A stretch of 64,000 nt of DNA, taken from contig OX123186.2 in assembly GCA_944739405.2 (NCBI GenBank), positions 15,493,552 through 15,557,551 of the forward strand, read 5' to 3'. Shown here in pieces: positions 20,775-33,049 of this stretch (within the stretch, counting starts at the first letter, position 1; the number at the start of each line of letters is the position of its first letter). A program made the translations under genes and the position numbers. Below the pieces are notes generated by a model, which was not told the DNA's origin, searched no databases, and was given only the letters and a program-made list of their open reading frames with translations. The DNA comes from Euclidia mi (lineage: Eukaryota > Arthropoda > Insecta > Lepidoptera > Erebidae).

Positions 20775-21480
20775 AAGGAGCCCTCTGGTCACGGGAAGCA
20801 TCGATCAGCCTTCTGGCGATTTCTTTATATAATGCGCGTGCACTAGGGCTCCATGGCCCCAGCGTTTCAACCCCAAATGGCTCAAAAACGTAATTACCAG
20901 CCAGGTTTCCGTATTTGCGTTTGAGGGTCTCCGCCGATGCAGTAGCAGCGCCAGCTGATCAAGCTGTACTTGAAAGATGTAATGGCGCAAGGGTATCGAC
21001 GCATGTCGCGTCCCACACCAGAGGCCTACCCATCTTCCAAGGTAATAACGTCATACCGTCTAGTCTCTTCCCATCGTCGCGTACCAAACCATTACCACTC
21101 CGGCGGTGACAAGAGCTCGACGGAATATGTCGTTAATGTGGGCATGCACGGTAGGCCATGGTGGCCAAGACTGTCGACGGCTTCACCGCAGTGACCAGAG
21201 GGCTGGTTTGTATCTCGCTGAGAGAATAAGCATTGCCATTCAACGTGGCAATGCTGCCAGCCTTCTGGGCACGCTACCGCTCGACAGCGTTGCGGAGGAA
21301 TTTTTGACGCGTCGTAGTTGGCAATTCTTTATTTTTTTATTTACTTTTCTTTTCATACTTATCATTCCCTCTTTTGCTCTTTTATATTTTACGATAGACT
21401 AGTTATATAATTAGCTTTATTTTATTGTACATAATTATGTTAGTCCTACTTGTCTGAATCTGCAATGTAAATAAATCATT
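20775..21480. mobile_element. 5'-truncated LINE end with internal inversion
   Basis: From about 21183 down to 20775 the minus strand encodes, with frameshifts, a LINE C-terminal domain: 'HAHINDIFRRALVTAG', 'GRPLVWDATCVDTLAP', 'FEPFGVETLGPW', then 'RRLIDASRDQRA'. From about 21184 the plus strand resumes at that same point, 'SDQRAGLYLAERISIAIQRG', and runs on to the 3' end. The tail is AT-rich and ends near 'aataaatcattcaaaag'. An inverted 5' part followed by a forward 3' part is the classic twin-priming product. I do not assign the clade. Confidence 0.7.
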
Positions 21481-21484
21481 CAAA

Positions 21485-22730
21485 AGACAGACAACGTTTA
21501 CGATGAAACTGCAATTTGATTTACCTAGAACAGTATATTGTCACTGAGATCTTATACACAAAGAATATTTGCTAGTCAAGCTGTGAAAATAAAATACAAG
21601 ATGATGTTTGATATAATTTTATAAAAATTTTCTTACAGGCACCTTTATACCTTGTACCTTTTCAAACAGCGACACTGTCTACATTAATAAATTGCAAAGT
21701 GTAAACAGAACAAAGAAAGTATAGTTTATAATTGTAAAAGGCTAATTATACCTTTTCATTCATCAACACCAAGCAGTTTTTATTTTCGCTGGATAATGCA
21801 ACTTTGAATTTTTTTTAAGTATTCTTGAAGATAATGATTAACGAACCGGGGTTAGCCGCGATGGGAAAGAAACTTCATTGCAATGAAAATTGCATGAGTT
21901 TGAAGAGCCATTACGTAACATTTTTAAAAAAAGGCTGAAAGTATTTTAATCAAAGTCAAGATATTCTAGCCTTTTGAGGCTTTAATAACGATAATAATTC
22001 TGGTGAACTAAAAAGTGTTATAGTGCAAAAAATAACAACTAGGTAGTAAGAAACAATCTATCTGTTGCTATCCCTTTGGTTTGCGGAGGTCAGACAGGCA
22101 GTTTTTCTGTGAAAAAGTAAATAGGTATTTATTCAAATCTGAGACTTGTAAGCGGACAATAACTAGGATAACGCTAGGATGATGATGCAAGTTTCGATCA
22201 TATTTTCGTAGTCAGTTCGAGAGAGCGCCGTGCTGCAGCTGTGCCGTTATGATGTCGGTACAGTGTGCCACAACCTCACCTCATACTTACCACCTAGCGT
22301 AGAGTGGGATTTTTACCTTTGATTTCCTGAGCTTTTACTTTACGTGTAAAAAATGTGAGCTGACACTACACTTTCTGCAAAATAAAACATTAATATTGTT
22401 ACGTTACTTATTTAATTGCGTAACTATTGGTTATTAATACAGAACGAGTAAAATAGCATTTTCTAATGCTATTAATATAATATATGTAAGTACATATTCA
22501 ATAATCCCTCGAGTGGGTATTTTGGGTCAACACTGAAATATAACCGAAACCATTATTTACTCGAACGTCCACACGATTAAGACCTTTGTAGGGTAAATGT
22601 ACTAGGTATATAAAACGCAAAAGCCCAAGTTCGGAAAGGAAATGAGGGCTTTAGCGGAGATTGAAAAGATTACAGTGGTTTAGTAGTACTCATATTTCAA
22701 CTAGATTTTATATTGCCTTTCGTAATAAGC
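21485..22730. other. No gene recognised; one short repeat copy
   Basis: The stretch at about 22062-22108 ('tccctttggtttgcggaggt', then 'cagacaggcag') occurs inverted at about 30262-30312, so it is part of an interspersed repeat. The rest is AT-rich with no coding signal. Confidence 0.5.
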
Positions 22731-22734
22731 AACG

Positions 22735-22850
22735 CTAGCACAGGTCGCCATTTGGATTGGTGACCGCGTGTGGAATTTACATCAGATCACTACATTGCTT
22801 CGGAGGGTACGAATCGTTAAACGCTAAACTCCTGCTGCTGTCCACACTTG
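22735..22850 (+). mobile_element. 5S-rRNA-derived SINE fragment
   Basis: The piece 'ttggattggtgaccgcgtgt' resembles the 5S C-box region, and 'gcttcggagggtacg' is shared with the fuller copy at 29148-29430. The 5' promoter part is missing. Confidence 0.55.
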
Positions 22851-23248
22851 TACGAAAAAGAAATATAAAGAAAAAAATCACTCTAATTGTGTAGAAGAGT
22901 GATAAGTACAAAATAATAGGTATGCCATATTTCACGTGTGAAAGTAAGTTTAAGACGTGAAATATTCTCACCGTGTATTACACAACGCAGTGTGATATAA
23001 ACAAAAGATTTTGACTTTGAAAATGGGTCGATAAAGTAAAGATTCCCTTGTACTAGATAGGGTTCCTTTAAAATACGAAAAAGCGGGCTGGCGAAGAGAA
23101 ATAGCGAATGATTGAAATGTTGATGGTACAGGCAGATTTTAATCTAATTAACACTCGTTATTATTATGTTCGACCTTAATTGGATCGAAAGCTGTCTGCT
23201 AAAATACGGAGAAGAGGAACCAATTATGCAAGATTAGAATTTATTTAC

Positions 23249-23480
23249 GGCCGGTTGGCGAAGCGGGAGTGTAAGCGACTGTAACGTCGAAGGTCACGGG
23301 TTCGATTCCCGCTCAAGTCAAACCTTTGTGTGCATGAACATGGATGTTTGTCTTGGTCTGGGTGACATTATATGTATGTATTTACAAAAAAAAAGGTATA
23401 TATGTATGTTTATCCATTATCTAGTACCCATAATACAAGCTCTGCTTAGTTTGGGACTAGATGGTGTTGAGTGAATGTGG
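23249..23480 (+). mobile_element. tRNA-derived SINE, 'ccggttggcgaagcggg' family
   Basis: Perfect A box 'tggcgaagcgg' (23256-23266) and B box 'ggttcgattcc' (23299-23309). The body includes 'gaacatggatgtttgtcttg' and it ends near 'ggactagatggtgttg'. The same family occurs at 42966-43110 and in both palindrome arms. Confidence 0.85.
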
Positions 23481-23569
23481 TAGAATATTATTATTATTAT
23501 ATTATTTATAAGAAAAGCCTGTGGATGGCATCTGCCTCATAGTGTTTGTTCCCAGTATTTGAACGATAT

Positions 23570-23900
23570 ATACGTAGAAGTGAAAGCAGCGATAGTTGAG
23601 TGGAGAGACCGACAGACTGCTACGCTATCTCGGATTTGAATCCACGGCACGAACCAATGGCTTTTCGGAGTTAAGTGTGTATTAAATTGTTAATTATCGC
23701 TTGCTAATAGGTGAAGGAAAACATCGTGAGGAAACCTGCATGTCTGAGAGTTCTCCATAGTGTTCTTGAAAGACATGTGAAGTCTGCCATCCCTCACTTG
23801 GCCAACGCTGTGGACTATAGCCTTACCTTTTTCATAGTGAGAAGAGGCCCGTGCCCAGCAGTGGGACAGCATAAAGAGCTGATGATGAACCTCGAAGTAT
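23570..23900 (+). mobile_element. tRNA-derived SINE, (gatga) tail family
   Basis: A box 'tagttgagtgg' and a degenerate B box are followed by the conserved lepidopteran SINE body ('aaaacatcgtgaggaaacct') and the end 'cagcagtgggacagc ... gctgatgatg'. Confidence 0.8.
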
Positions 23901-24094
23901 TTTTTTTTTTTTGCAGAAACTGCCTGACATTCTTGGTATGAATACGTCAGCTGTAGTTATATCATCAGACTAACAGCTCGCGAAACTAATCTGTTAGCAT
24001 AATCTATGGAGATATATGTCAGCAGATAACTAGATCATACGGGCGTTTAATTACATTACAATTTCACCTTTGAAGCTTGGTCAAAATAGATTAG

Positions 24095-24291
24095 ATTAGA
24101 TTATACTTTATTGCACACCAAAAGAAATGTAAACAATACATTAGGCTCAAAAACTACGAGTAATGTACAATCGGCGGCCTTATCGCTAAGTGCGATCTCT
24201 TCCAGGCAACCTTTGGATGGACAGGAATGATGTTAGCAGTTTTATGAGGTGATGGTGTAGTTAATACAATGGATACACAATAATAAAGACT
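24095..24291 (-). mobile_element. Jockey-like LINE, 3' untranslated end
   Basis: This minus-strand piece continues the Jockey element at 24541-25330 beyond a SINE insertion. The plus strand begins 'attatactttattgcacacc', the usual terminal sequence of such elements. Confidence 0.55.
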
Positions 24292-24303
24292 TAAATAAAA
24301 TAC

Positions 24304-24528
24304 AGGGTGCATAGGGTTACCACCAAGAACTTAGGGTCCCAAGCCAACCTCACCTGCAAGTGGTGCACCTGCCGATCAACGGACGAGGCTCTGGCAAACA
24401 AAATATCCCGATAAGCGGCAATAGGCTCGCCACCTATTACGTGGGATCAAAACACTGGCGAAAAGTGGGCGTTTAATATGCCTCTGCCTATCCCTTCGGG
24501 GAAACAGGCGTGAGTCTATGTATGTAGG
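24304..24528 (+). mobile_element. SINE-like element with 12-bp target duplication
   Basis: It is flanked by 'taaataaaatac' at 24292-24303 and 24529-24540, a perfect target-site duplication. This fixes the element ends: start 'agggtgcataggg', end 'gtctatgtatgtagg'. It inserted into the 3' region of the Jockey-like LINE. Confidence 0.9.
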
Positions 24529-24540
24529 TAAATAAAATAC

Positions 24541-25330
24541 ATACATACATTTACATAACACATAAATATAAAAAACATTGAAATACCTACAACACGCGTA
24601 GAAAGTAAACTATTTAATTACATTAAGAATTTAAGTAGTGTTCTTTAAAGAATCCTTAAAATATTCAAAGATGTTGCTCTTCGAATTTGTAATGGCATAG
24701 CATTCCACAGACGCACTGCCTGAGCAGTAAAGGATTTATCAAAATAATTTATGGAATGCTTTGGCATCTCCAGTGTCAGATCCTCAGACGACCTCAAGGA
24801 CCTTGAGATATGAGGGAGTACGATTAAATAGAAGTAGGATTAAATAGAACATTATATAATAATGTGAGAGTGTGAGTATTCCTGCGAAGACGAATTGGGA
24901 GCCACTTGAATTTGTTGCAAAAATCTGAAACGTGGTCATATTTGTGCAGACCAAATAAAATCTTATGCAAAAGTTTTGGAGACGCTCAAGTTTATCCAGC
25001 TGCTCTTCTGTGGGGTCATGATAGCTGAAATCAGCATTGTCAATTATGGGGAGAAGCAAAGATTGAGCGAGCGCAATTTTAGTGGCAGTTGGAAGGAAGT
25101 TGCGTAACCTACGCAACGAACCAGCCGATGCAAAAATATGTGGAAATGTGCCAATTGAAAGGACGCCTGGTTGCTCAATCCGTCTTTAGAGGCGGACAGC
25201 CCAATTGTGCTACAATATGACACTGTTCACGTTTAGACGGACTGAAAAACAGCCAGCCATTGTAGTGGGAACGGGTTCTAAGCCATTCCAAATATCAGCG
25301 CATGTCTTTTTTGAGTTGAACTACGGATAG
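24541..25330 (-). pseudogene. Jockey-like LINE reverse transcriptase, C-terminal part
   Basis: The open stretch 25116-24784 has 'LRNFLPTATKIALAQSLLLP' and 'QLDKLERLQNFCIRFY', hallmarks of Jockey-clade RT C-termini. After a frameshift near 24790 the protein goes on with 'FTAQAVRLWNAMPLQIR' and ends at a stop near 24640. Upstream of 25116 the frame is broken, with a 'LFFSPSK'-like motif near 25250. The catalytic YADD is absent, so the copy is 5'-truncated near 25330. Confidence 0.8.
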
Positions 25331-25516
25331 GACGATGACATTACTATGAAATCATAAAAGGAATCACCATTTTGTCACCATAAAGCAGCGATTTCAATAT
25401 TATTATTTACCTGTTTGCATTAATAACTTGAAGATTGTGCTCGTGGAAAGAACACAACGAAAACTAATTCTCCACAAGCATCTTCTTGAATAACAACAAC
25501 ACATACTTGGGGTTTC

Positions 25517-25573
25517 GAATAAAGATGTATCATATTCTAAATGGTTTATTTAGAATATGATACATCTTTATTC
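25517..25573. repeat. Perfect 26-bp palindrome with 5-base loop
   Basis: The arms 25517-25542 and 25548-25573 match without mismatch, with the loop 'ggttt'. The arm starts 'gaataaagatgtatcatatt'. Confidence 0.9.
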
Positions 25574-25652
25574 TTATCTTTATAGTTAGAGAGCTTTATA
25601 AATACATATATATTATTCACCATTCACACAAAGCATTTAGCATCTCCTCAGA

Positions 25653-26152
25653 ATACATACATACAAAGACTCACGCCTGTTTCCCGGAGGGGTAGGCAGA
25701 GACTACGGAACGCCATTTGCAACGATCCTGACATACCTCTCTTGCTTCATTCACTCCCATCAAGTTTCTCATGCATGCTCTTCTGTTTAGGGTACTTCTG
25801 ACCTGTCCTTTTTTAGGATGTCTCCAATCTGGTCAGAGAACGTCCGCCTAGATCTTCCCCTTCGTCCTGTCCCATTCACACTTGCTTTATATATTTTCTT
25901 TGTCAGTCTTTCGTCATCCATCCTCTCCATGTGCCCAAACCATCTTAACATGCCTTTCTCGATGCTTGTCACTACATCTTCTTTTACCCCACACCACTCT
26001 CGTATCACACAATTCTTTACTCTGTCGGTCAAAGACACACCACACATACTTCTCAGTGCTCTCATTTCTACCGCATTTATTCTACTTTCAAGTCTCTTCT
26101 GCCATACCCAACTTTCACTACCATACATAAGGGTAGGCACTAACACCCTCAG
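25653..26152 (-). pseudogene. RTE-like LINE, 3' end
   Basis: The frame 26146-25787 encodes the C-terminal region of an RT: 'PTLMYGSESWVWQKR', 'RALRSMCGVSLTDRV', 'KGMLRWFGHMERM'. A frameshift near 25795 precedes the last 40 residues ('VCQDRCKWRSVVSAYPSGK'), which stop near 25672. The 3' end is 'ctacccctccgggaaacagg' plus a tatg run, almost the same as the tail of the SINEs in this window. The copy is 5'-truncated at about 26152. Confidence 0.85.
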
Positions 26153-29145
26153 AATATCAGAATCAAATCAAAATGACAAATGAAAATAACAAAACCCCGT
26201 CCCCAACAAAGCGAATACTTAACATGTCATCGTCTAAATGTTTATTAAAAAAAAAACTGAAAAGTCATCGGTCTATCGAGCCACCATGTAGACCGCCCAT
26301 TCACTAGGTTCACTCACGGACAACAAGGTATTAAGCGCAAATCCTTTTATCTGGCCGTCCAGTCGCGGCGGTCATGCGTGGCATTGCGCCCTCTGTTGTG
26401 GGTTTAAAAAGACCAACTTAAGTAACCTTCGCTGTAAGTATACTAGCTTTTGTTGTTTACTCGTGATTGGCTTTGGGAAAGGCAAAGTAAATTTTGATAC
26501 CGGGAAATTGGTGCTATCTGGGTAAATTAGATTGGGGTTAGATGTGGGTCAGCGCACGTGTTAAAGATTAGTACACGTTCTGCATTAGGCTTAATAGTCA
26601 TATTATTTCCGAACATATTATTTTCTATACATTACGTTGTCAACTATGAACTCTTATTTAGTTCGTTGAATAATTGATTATTATTATTATCATTTTTATT
26701 TTAGGGATTTATTATTATTTATTGCACAGTAATGAGTATGCGGATAAATCCCAATTTGCAATAATATGTGTATCATTCATACAGACGCCAGTATGCTTTA
26801 TTGTAATATTAAAATGACATCTATTATTTTATTGTTGCCTACCACAACTGGTGGGATTATTTTTTGTACGATTGAAACACTTTGTTAACAGCTGTACATA
26901 TGTATTATAGAATGAAGTCCCTGCGTCGCGCAGTCTGTATGAACGCAATAAACTCAAAAACTAGCGAACTGATTTTTGTACGGTTTAAACTAAAAGACAG
27001 CGTGATTCCGGAGGTAGGTTAAGGTGTATAACTCATGTAGGAACCGCGGGCCAAGGTTAGTCCTTATAAAATATATTTATGTTGCAACCTTAAATTGAAT
27101 ATTGATAAGAGAAATTTAATAGACCGATTGTAAAGACTTGCATAGTGCTAAAATGGCAGACTTGAGCTCAGTCCCTATAAGTATATACTTCAATAGTCTA
27201 TAAGAGATATTCTCAAGTACCTTCTCGGTAAAGGCAGTCCAAGACTTCAAAATCTGCCTTTATATACTCAATCATCAGACTTTATGCAATTTATTCCAGG
27301 AAATCATTTCTTTGTGTCTTCATAGCTAACTGTAATATTTACTCATTCGAAAAACAATTTTGTCTCGCAGGTTTAAAGTCCCCAACGCCATAGGTCGAGT
27401 GGTGTATTAACTTACACCGGCTTACTATATCATGAGGTGGGAGTAACAACATTTCGGTATAAAAATCTTTGCTATTATGCCGTGAGCATTTGGTCGTAAA
27501 AAGTCTATTGTACCGACTGGCTTTTGTAAAAGTAGGTCATAAATACATGTGTTCAAATGCGCTGTTTGAACTATTCACTGGAAATATGGTTACGAGATGA
27601 TGTTTTAATTTTCAGATTTTATTTTTTGTGTGTGATAATAATATAAATTTTAGTGGGGATTGTGAAAAAATATATTTACATGAAACTAGCTTAGTAAGTT
27701 TAGTATATTATTTGAAATATGATTGCTGTTTTGGCCTAATGTTCTTTTACATGTTTTAAAGTGAATACCGTAGGTAATAATTCGTCCGATATAATAATCT
27801 TCGCTATAGTGACGGATGACAAAAGATACGTTTTTTTTAAAAGTGTGAGTGCAACTCGCACGCCAAGGCTGTTCTTTGTAAAATGGTTAAGTGCGAATCC
27901 AACTCTCACAGCGTTTTGAATATTCAATATTATTTTTCATGCATTCCTGAAAAAAGGGTTTTGACAGACATACTGCTAACAAAGTAATCCTTTAAAAGTC
28001 CTATTTTTCCTTTTGAGGTACAGAACCCTAAGATACCCTAGATTGTTCATAAAATAAAAGACCTTACTGTATGTACTTTACCCATAAATAAGACCGTACA
28101 TAAAAAACACACCTCAGTGCACATAGCCGACTTTAATAATATTTTATAATCGTTGACTTTGGGTATATTTTAGCTGAGCTAATTTTGTTCTGTAAGGAGA
28201 CTGCTGATAGTTCAATGTGTTTGCCTTGTTAAGACTTTAAATATGTATATACTTTGCGAATATATTTCAGACTTATTTATTTTCATACTTATTGTACGAA
28301 GACATTTTATACAACCAAGGTAATAAGGAAGAATATGGCTTGTATACTCGTGTGTGGTCAATGTAAATGTAAGGGAGTGATTTTTGGCGATTTATTTCCA
28401 TAACGGTGCTAGTACACTTGAGCATTCACCTATAATGAGCTTTCTTGCGAATATAACTTAAGAGAAAAACAGACGAGTGAATTGTAGCGAGCATTCTATC
28501 GAGCGCAATTTGCTGATGAGAGCGTTCGGCTTAGTTCGTTGTTCTGTTCAAAAAAGCTGTGAATGTTCGATGTTGTACTCAACTCTATCAGCGCCATAAG
28601 AGTTGGCCTTTTAAGATGAAGTCTACAACTAGGTATGAAGAAAAGAATTATGTTCTTGTCTAATTAAAGTGTGAGTGAGTAAAGTTGAGTCGAACTAAGT
28701 AACGTCATTAGAAGGGCCGGCTACACTATATAACTTTAAGTGGAGTTGGTTGCGTCTAACTAATGATTGTGGTATTGGCTTGTTGAGAGTTAGGAAGTGA
28801 CCAGAAAGTTAAAATGACAAAATAAATTCGTCATCATCTTGTTAGAATATTACTCTAAATTATGAGCAAATTATGTCAATGTTTTAAAAATAAAAACACG
28901 CAATTGAAACCAAAATATTGTGAAATATAAAATACTCTTTAATTTTATTTACATAAGTTCTATCTACTACGGTATTGTTTACGTTGCTTTTGTTGACAAT
29001 GATTATATTGCTTATGATAGGTATGAACTGGTGGCATCCTGGCACTCGAACTCGCCGCTACAAGATGTAGAAGAAGGATACCCAGGTGGTTTTACTGGAT
29101 AAGTCTCGAATACCTTTATGAGAGAGTCTTACATACCATATATTT
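26153..29145. other. No gene recognised
   Basis: AT-rich with frequent stops. A fragment near 26930-27000 ('aactcaaaaactagcgaact') resembles Helitron-like interiors but is too short to call. Confidence 0.5.
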
Positions 29146-29147
29146 GG

Positions 29148-29430
29148 CTTGCCGTTCGTAACAGATCGGCAAAGTTAAGTAACGCTTGCATAGGTCAACA
29201 CTTGAATAGGTGACCGTATGTGGCATTTATATCTGAGCGCTACCGTGCATCGGAGGGCACGTAAAGCTGTCGGGCTCGGTTCTTGTCTAAGGATAAGGAA
29301 CGTTAGGTCATTTCGGAGGCCTTCGGGCGGACTGAAAAATTCCGAGATCAGAGTTGGCCACACTTTCACACGAAAAACAAAACAAGCAACATCAATAGCA
29401 ACTCGAATCATGAAGTGGCGGAGGAACCGG
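29148..29430 (+). mobile_element. 5S-rRNA-derived SINE
   Basis: The head 'cagatcggcaaagttaagta' followed by 'aataggtgaccg' matches the internal promoter region of 5S rRNA with substitutions, as in SINE3-type elements. A shared non-5S body ('gcatcggagggcacgtaaag') follows. A true 5S gene would be about 120 bp and much better conserved. Confidence 0.7.
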
Positions 29431-29439
29431 CTCGCATAA

Positions 29440-31660
29440 ATAAAAAAAAATGCTTCTGTTATTCGATAAGACTCAGTGAAAGCTTAAATAAAAATATGTA
29501 TTTCTGTTATCTACCTAATATTAAGATTAAAAATAAAACTAAAAAAGATATTTAATTCTGAAAACCTGACAATATAACAATTCGTTTGAAAATATGTAGA
29601 TAAAAATTATACTAGTAGCATTACGTGATTAAGCTGTTAAACCATTTCCTTCTGATACGATCGCGTTTTCGACGAAATAATTAGTATTCATACAAAATGT
29701 TGCTTTTACCGATTATTTTCAATACGTGCACTGCATTTGGAATCGAGATCTCGTACTGAGGTCTCCAACGTTACGCTCAGTTTTTGTTAGTAACTAAGTA
29801 TGTAGGTACGTATTATATTAAATAAATCAGGACATGATTTCAAATTTTAGAAAATACTAGAGGACTGTTTCTGCTCGATCCCGTGGGAATTTCAAGAAAT
29901 CCCTTCTTATTGCACCCCTACGGTCATCATTATCCTTTTTAGCGCTATCCCAGTTTCAATCTGGGGTCCGCTTACTAGTCTAACCAGCAGGCTGATTCAC
30001 AATGTCACGACAAGTAATCGTACGATATGTCAAATTATTGTCCTCGTCTTTTAGCTGCCTATCAAAGATATTTTGAACAAACATTCATTGAATTCGGTTT
30101 ATTTATTAATTTACTTCATACCGAATGCATAAAACTGATAGGAAATGCGATAGTTTTGACAAAAAATGAGCTAGCCCGTGTGACAACTAACGGAATCGAA
30201 TGTCAAATGAGATATCGAAAGATTCTAAATCGCCCCCCGGATTTGGCTGAGTATTAGCTTTTCCACAGAGCGACAGCCTGTCTGACATCCGCAACCCGAA
30301 GGGATAGCGATATTTCATGGTTTAGACTAGTATCAATTTGTTTAGAAGGCACTGACGCCCCACAGACTATATTGTAATAACATACAGACGGAGCACTCCC
30401 ATAGATCAAAACTGGACTGTAATAGGCACACATATCATAAATGACAGTTGTTTTTTTTTCATCGGTAACGTTTCGGGCAATGATCAAAAATGATTCAGCC
30501 TAATTTTTCCAAGTAGGAAAATATCCATTTTACTATTTTATTTAAAGAAAGGGCATTTCTTAAATAATACACTGCTTTTTCACTTCGCCTTATTTTTAAT
30601 TAAGTTTTAAATTTATTTAAAGCTTTAGCATCACAAGTAAAGATTTGTTTTGTAGTCGGAAGACATCCGTGCCTTTTAATATTTAAAGACGAACACTATC
30701 GCACGTTGCAGAAAGAAACTTCATCTCGAAATGCTTTTGGCACACAAACTGTTTACGAAGTTCCTGGAAACTCAAGCTTCGCAATCGTTCACAATGAATG
30801 GACTGCAACCACTTTTAGAGTCCTGTCCCACTTTTTGGAATAATGGGAATCTGAGGTCCTTTCTTCTACTAGCACATGTCGCAACACAGCACTTTTTGTT
30901 TATGATGATATCACAGCTTCAGAAATTGAGAGGATAAGTTACGGAAATAAATAAACGCAAAACTTCACTCGATCAACTTTGTTGAAACTAATATAGCAAT
31001 GTACTCTGTGAAACTAATATTGCTGTTTACAAAACTGTCATTATTTTCAAAACTTTGACAAATTGACAGATAAGCAAACATGGCGATAGGTCATACAATA
31101 TAATTTATGGGTAGGTCATACAATATTATATATCTAAATAATATTGTATGATGTATACAAATCGCGAAAGGTTAAAGTCGATTATGGCGATAGGTTCCAG
31201 AGGTTCGGGGCGGGAGGTAACTGTCAAATAGTGAGTGCCATAGACTAAGGTTGAAATATTTTGTATGAAAATTACCTGCCGTGTGACGTCCTGTAACGAC
31301 TGTCAAAGATACTTATGACAACCGGGACCGACGCGTCGTACGGTCGCCAAGGAAAATATGTGCTAAATTTCAGCTGCCTGTGCTTAGTAGTTTTGGCTGT
31401 AGCTTGTCTGTCAGTCAGTCAGTAATGCAAGGATTTTATACATACAAATTTTAAGCAAATAAATTGCATTGTTACTTTTGACGAATGTAACTACAAGCTG
31501 CCCATAGACACAACTATTCCTATATTATTTAACAAAAGAATACTTGTTTCTAAGGTCAGAAGAACTCAATGTTGAGTACTTACCAAGGCACGCTATCAAT
31601 AACAGAAAATCAAGGTTGAGAAAAACAAACCATAATTATTTTATGATAAATAGGTACATG
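29440..31660. other. No gene recognised; two Helitron-like scraps
   Basis: 29868-29935 ('cgatcccgtgggaatttcaa') and about 31350-31445 ('ctgtcagtcagtcagtaatg') are minus-strand pieces of the small Helitron-like family found complete at 48251-48456. A local inverted pair 'tcatacaatattat' lies at 31110-31155. The rest shows no coding signal. Confidence 0.5.
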
Positions 31661-31662
31661 TC

Positions 31663-31903
31663 CGTGTGGTGACGGATTAAGAAAACGGAATGTCACTACC
31701 CCATAACATCCCATGGGTGTCGTACTCGTAAGAGCCTATAGAGGGAGCATATTATGCAGAGAACAGCACTGTAAGAGAAGGAAAACTTTTTTTTGGAAAA
31801 CCCGTTTGGCCAGCGTGGTATAGTATGGCCAATTCCTCCTTTCAAAGGAGAGGCCTAGTCCAGCAGTGGACTGTTAAAGGCTGATGATGATGATGATGAT
31901 TAA
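31663..31903 (+). mobile_element. SINE, 'gtccgtgtggtgacgg' head, (gat)n tail
   Basis: It begins 'tgtccgtgtggtgacggatt', has 'caattcctcctttcaaagga' and 'ggcctagtccagcagtggac', and ends in (gat)n. A second copy lies at 41318-41560 inside the Helitron. Confidence 0.8.
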
Positions 31904-33049
31904 ATAGGTAATTTAATTTATATCATTTAATTTATCATCTTCTACACCAGATATGATGGCGAAAATCTTAACAAAGAATATAGCTTCGTCATCGAACCAT
32001 TTTTATATTTTAAACGAAATATAATTAATTGTTTTTTTTTATATAATTGCCTTGATACATTTTACATAATGACTCAGAATAGTCAGGTTTAAGCCTAACT
32101 TAAATAAATTTTTTTTCTTTTTGCATTAAGTTCTGTTAAACTGATATATATTTAAACGGTCATCGTAAAGAGAATGCATAAAAGCTGTAGGCTTCTAGTA
32201 CTTGCTACTTGACACAAACACGAGACACTTCACTTTTAGTACGTCGTTCCTTCTGCTAATCTATGGTTCGGCTTACGGCTTAGGGCAAACGAAAGAGGTG
32301 CGTAAGACTCCCAATTTACGATGTTCGGAGTCTACTAACTTATACCGCCTATACGCCGATACTTACAGCGCAGTGACCTCGATCTCCCGTAGCGAATAAA
32401 GGTCATACGAATCACGGTCAACATAACACTTTTCCCGCGACCTTGAAGGGAGACTGAATCCAATCGGTATGTCAGTTATATTGAAGTTTTTTAAAGATCC
32501 CAGCAGGTACAGAATTTATTTCTATAGTGTAACTAGTTCTGCTAAGGCTTTCTTAAAATATTTGTCAGTGTGTGCGTTATGTTAAAACCAAGTACCAAAT
32601 CGTGAGCACGTTTTATTTTTGAATTTCTTCCTCTACTACCGATTCACATGCAATGGAGCTTGTTAAGAGTTTATTCACCTTAGGTAAACGTGATTTAAAG
32701 TTGAACAAATTAAGTTGTAGTTTAACTTAATTCCTATAACTTTAACTGTCGCTTTCACAAGGTGAAGAGGTACTTACTTTGAGAAACTTGAAGTAAGGTT
32801 ATGCTACTTAAGAACGCATAAAAAAGTAAGAAAAGATAAATAGTTTGCAAAGATAATACTGTCTTACAAACTACAGAATTACAACATTAACCTTTAACTT
32901 TCCTTTGATAAATTGTAATTGCTCAGTTGCCTAAAGTTTCCACAACTCGTCATTTTTATATTTATTTTTTATTGTTATCAACCTTGTACATACATACAAC
33001 CTATACATAAACCGTCCTCTTTTTAATCATTATGAAGGGCTAAATCATA

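Noticed and set aside
22735..22850. 5S rRNA gene
   Set aside because: Only the C-box end is similar, and it is joined to a SINE body; too diverged and too short.
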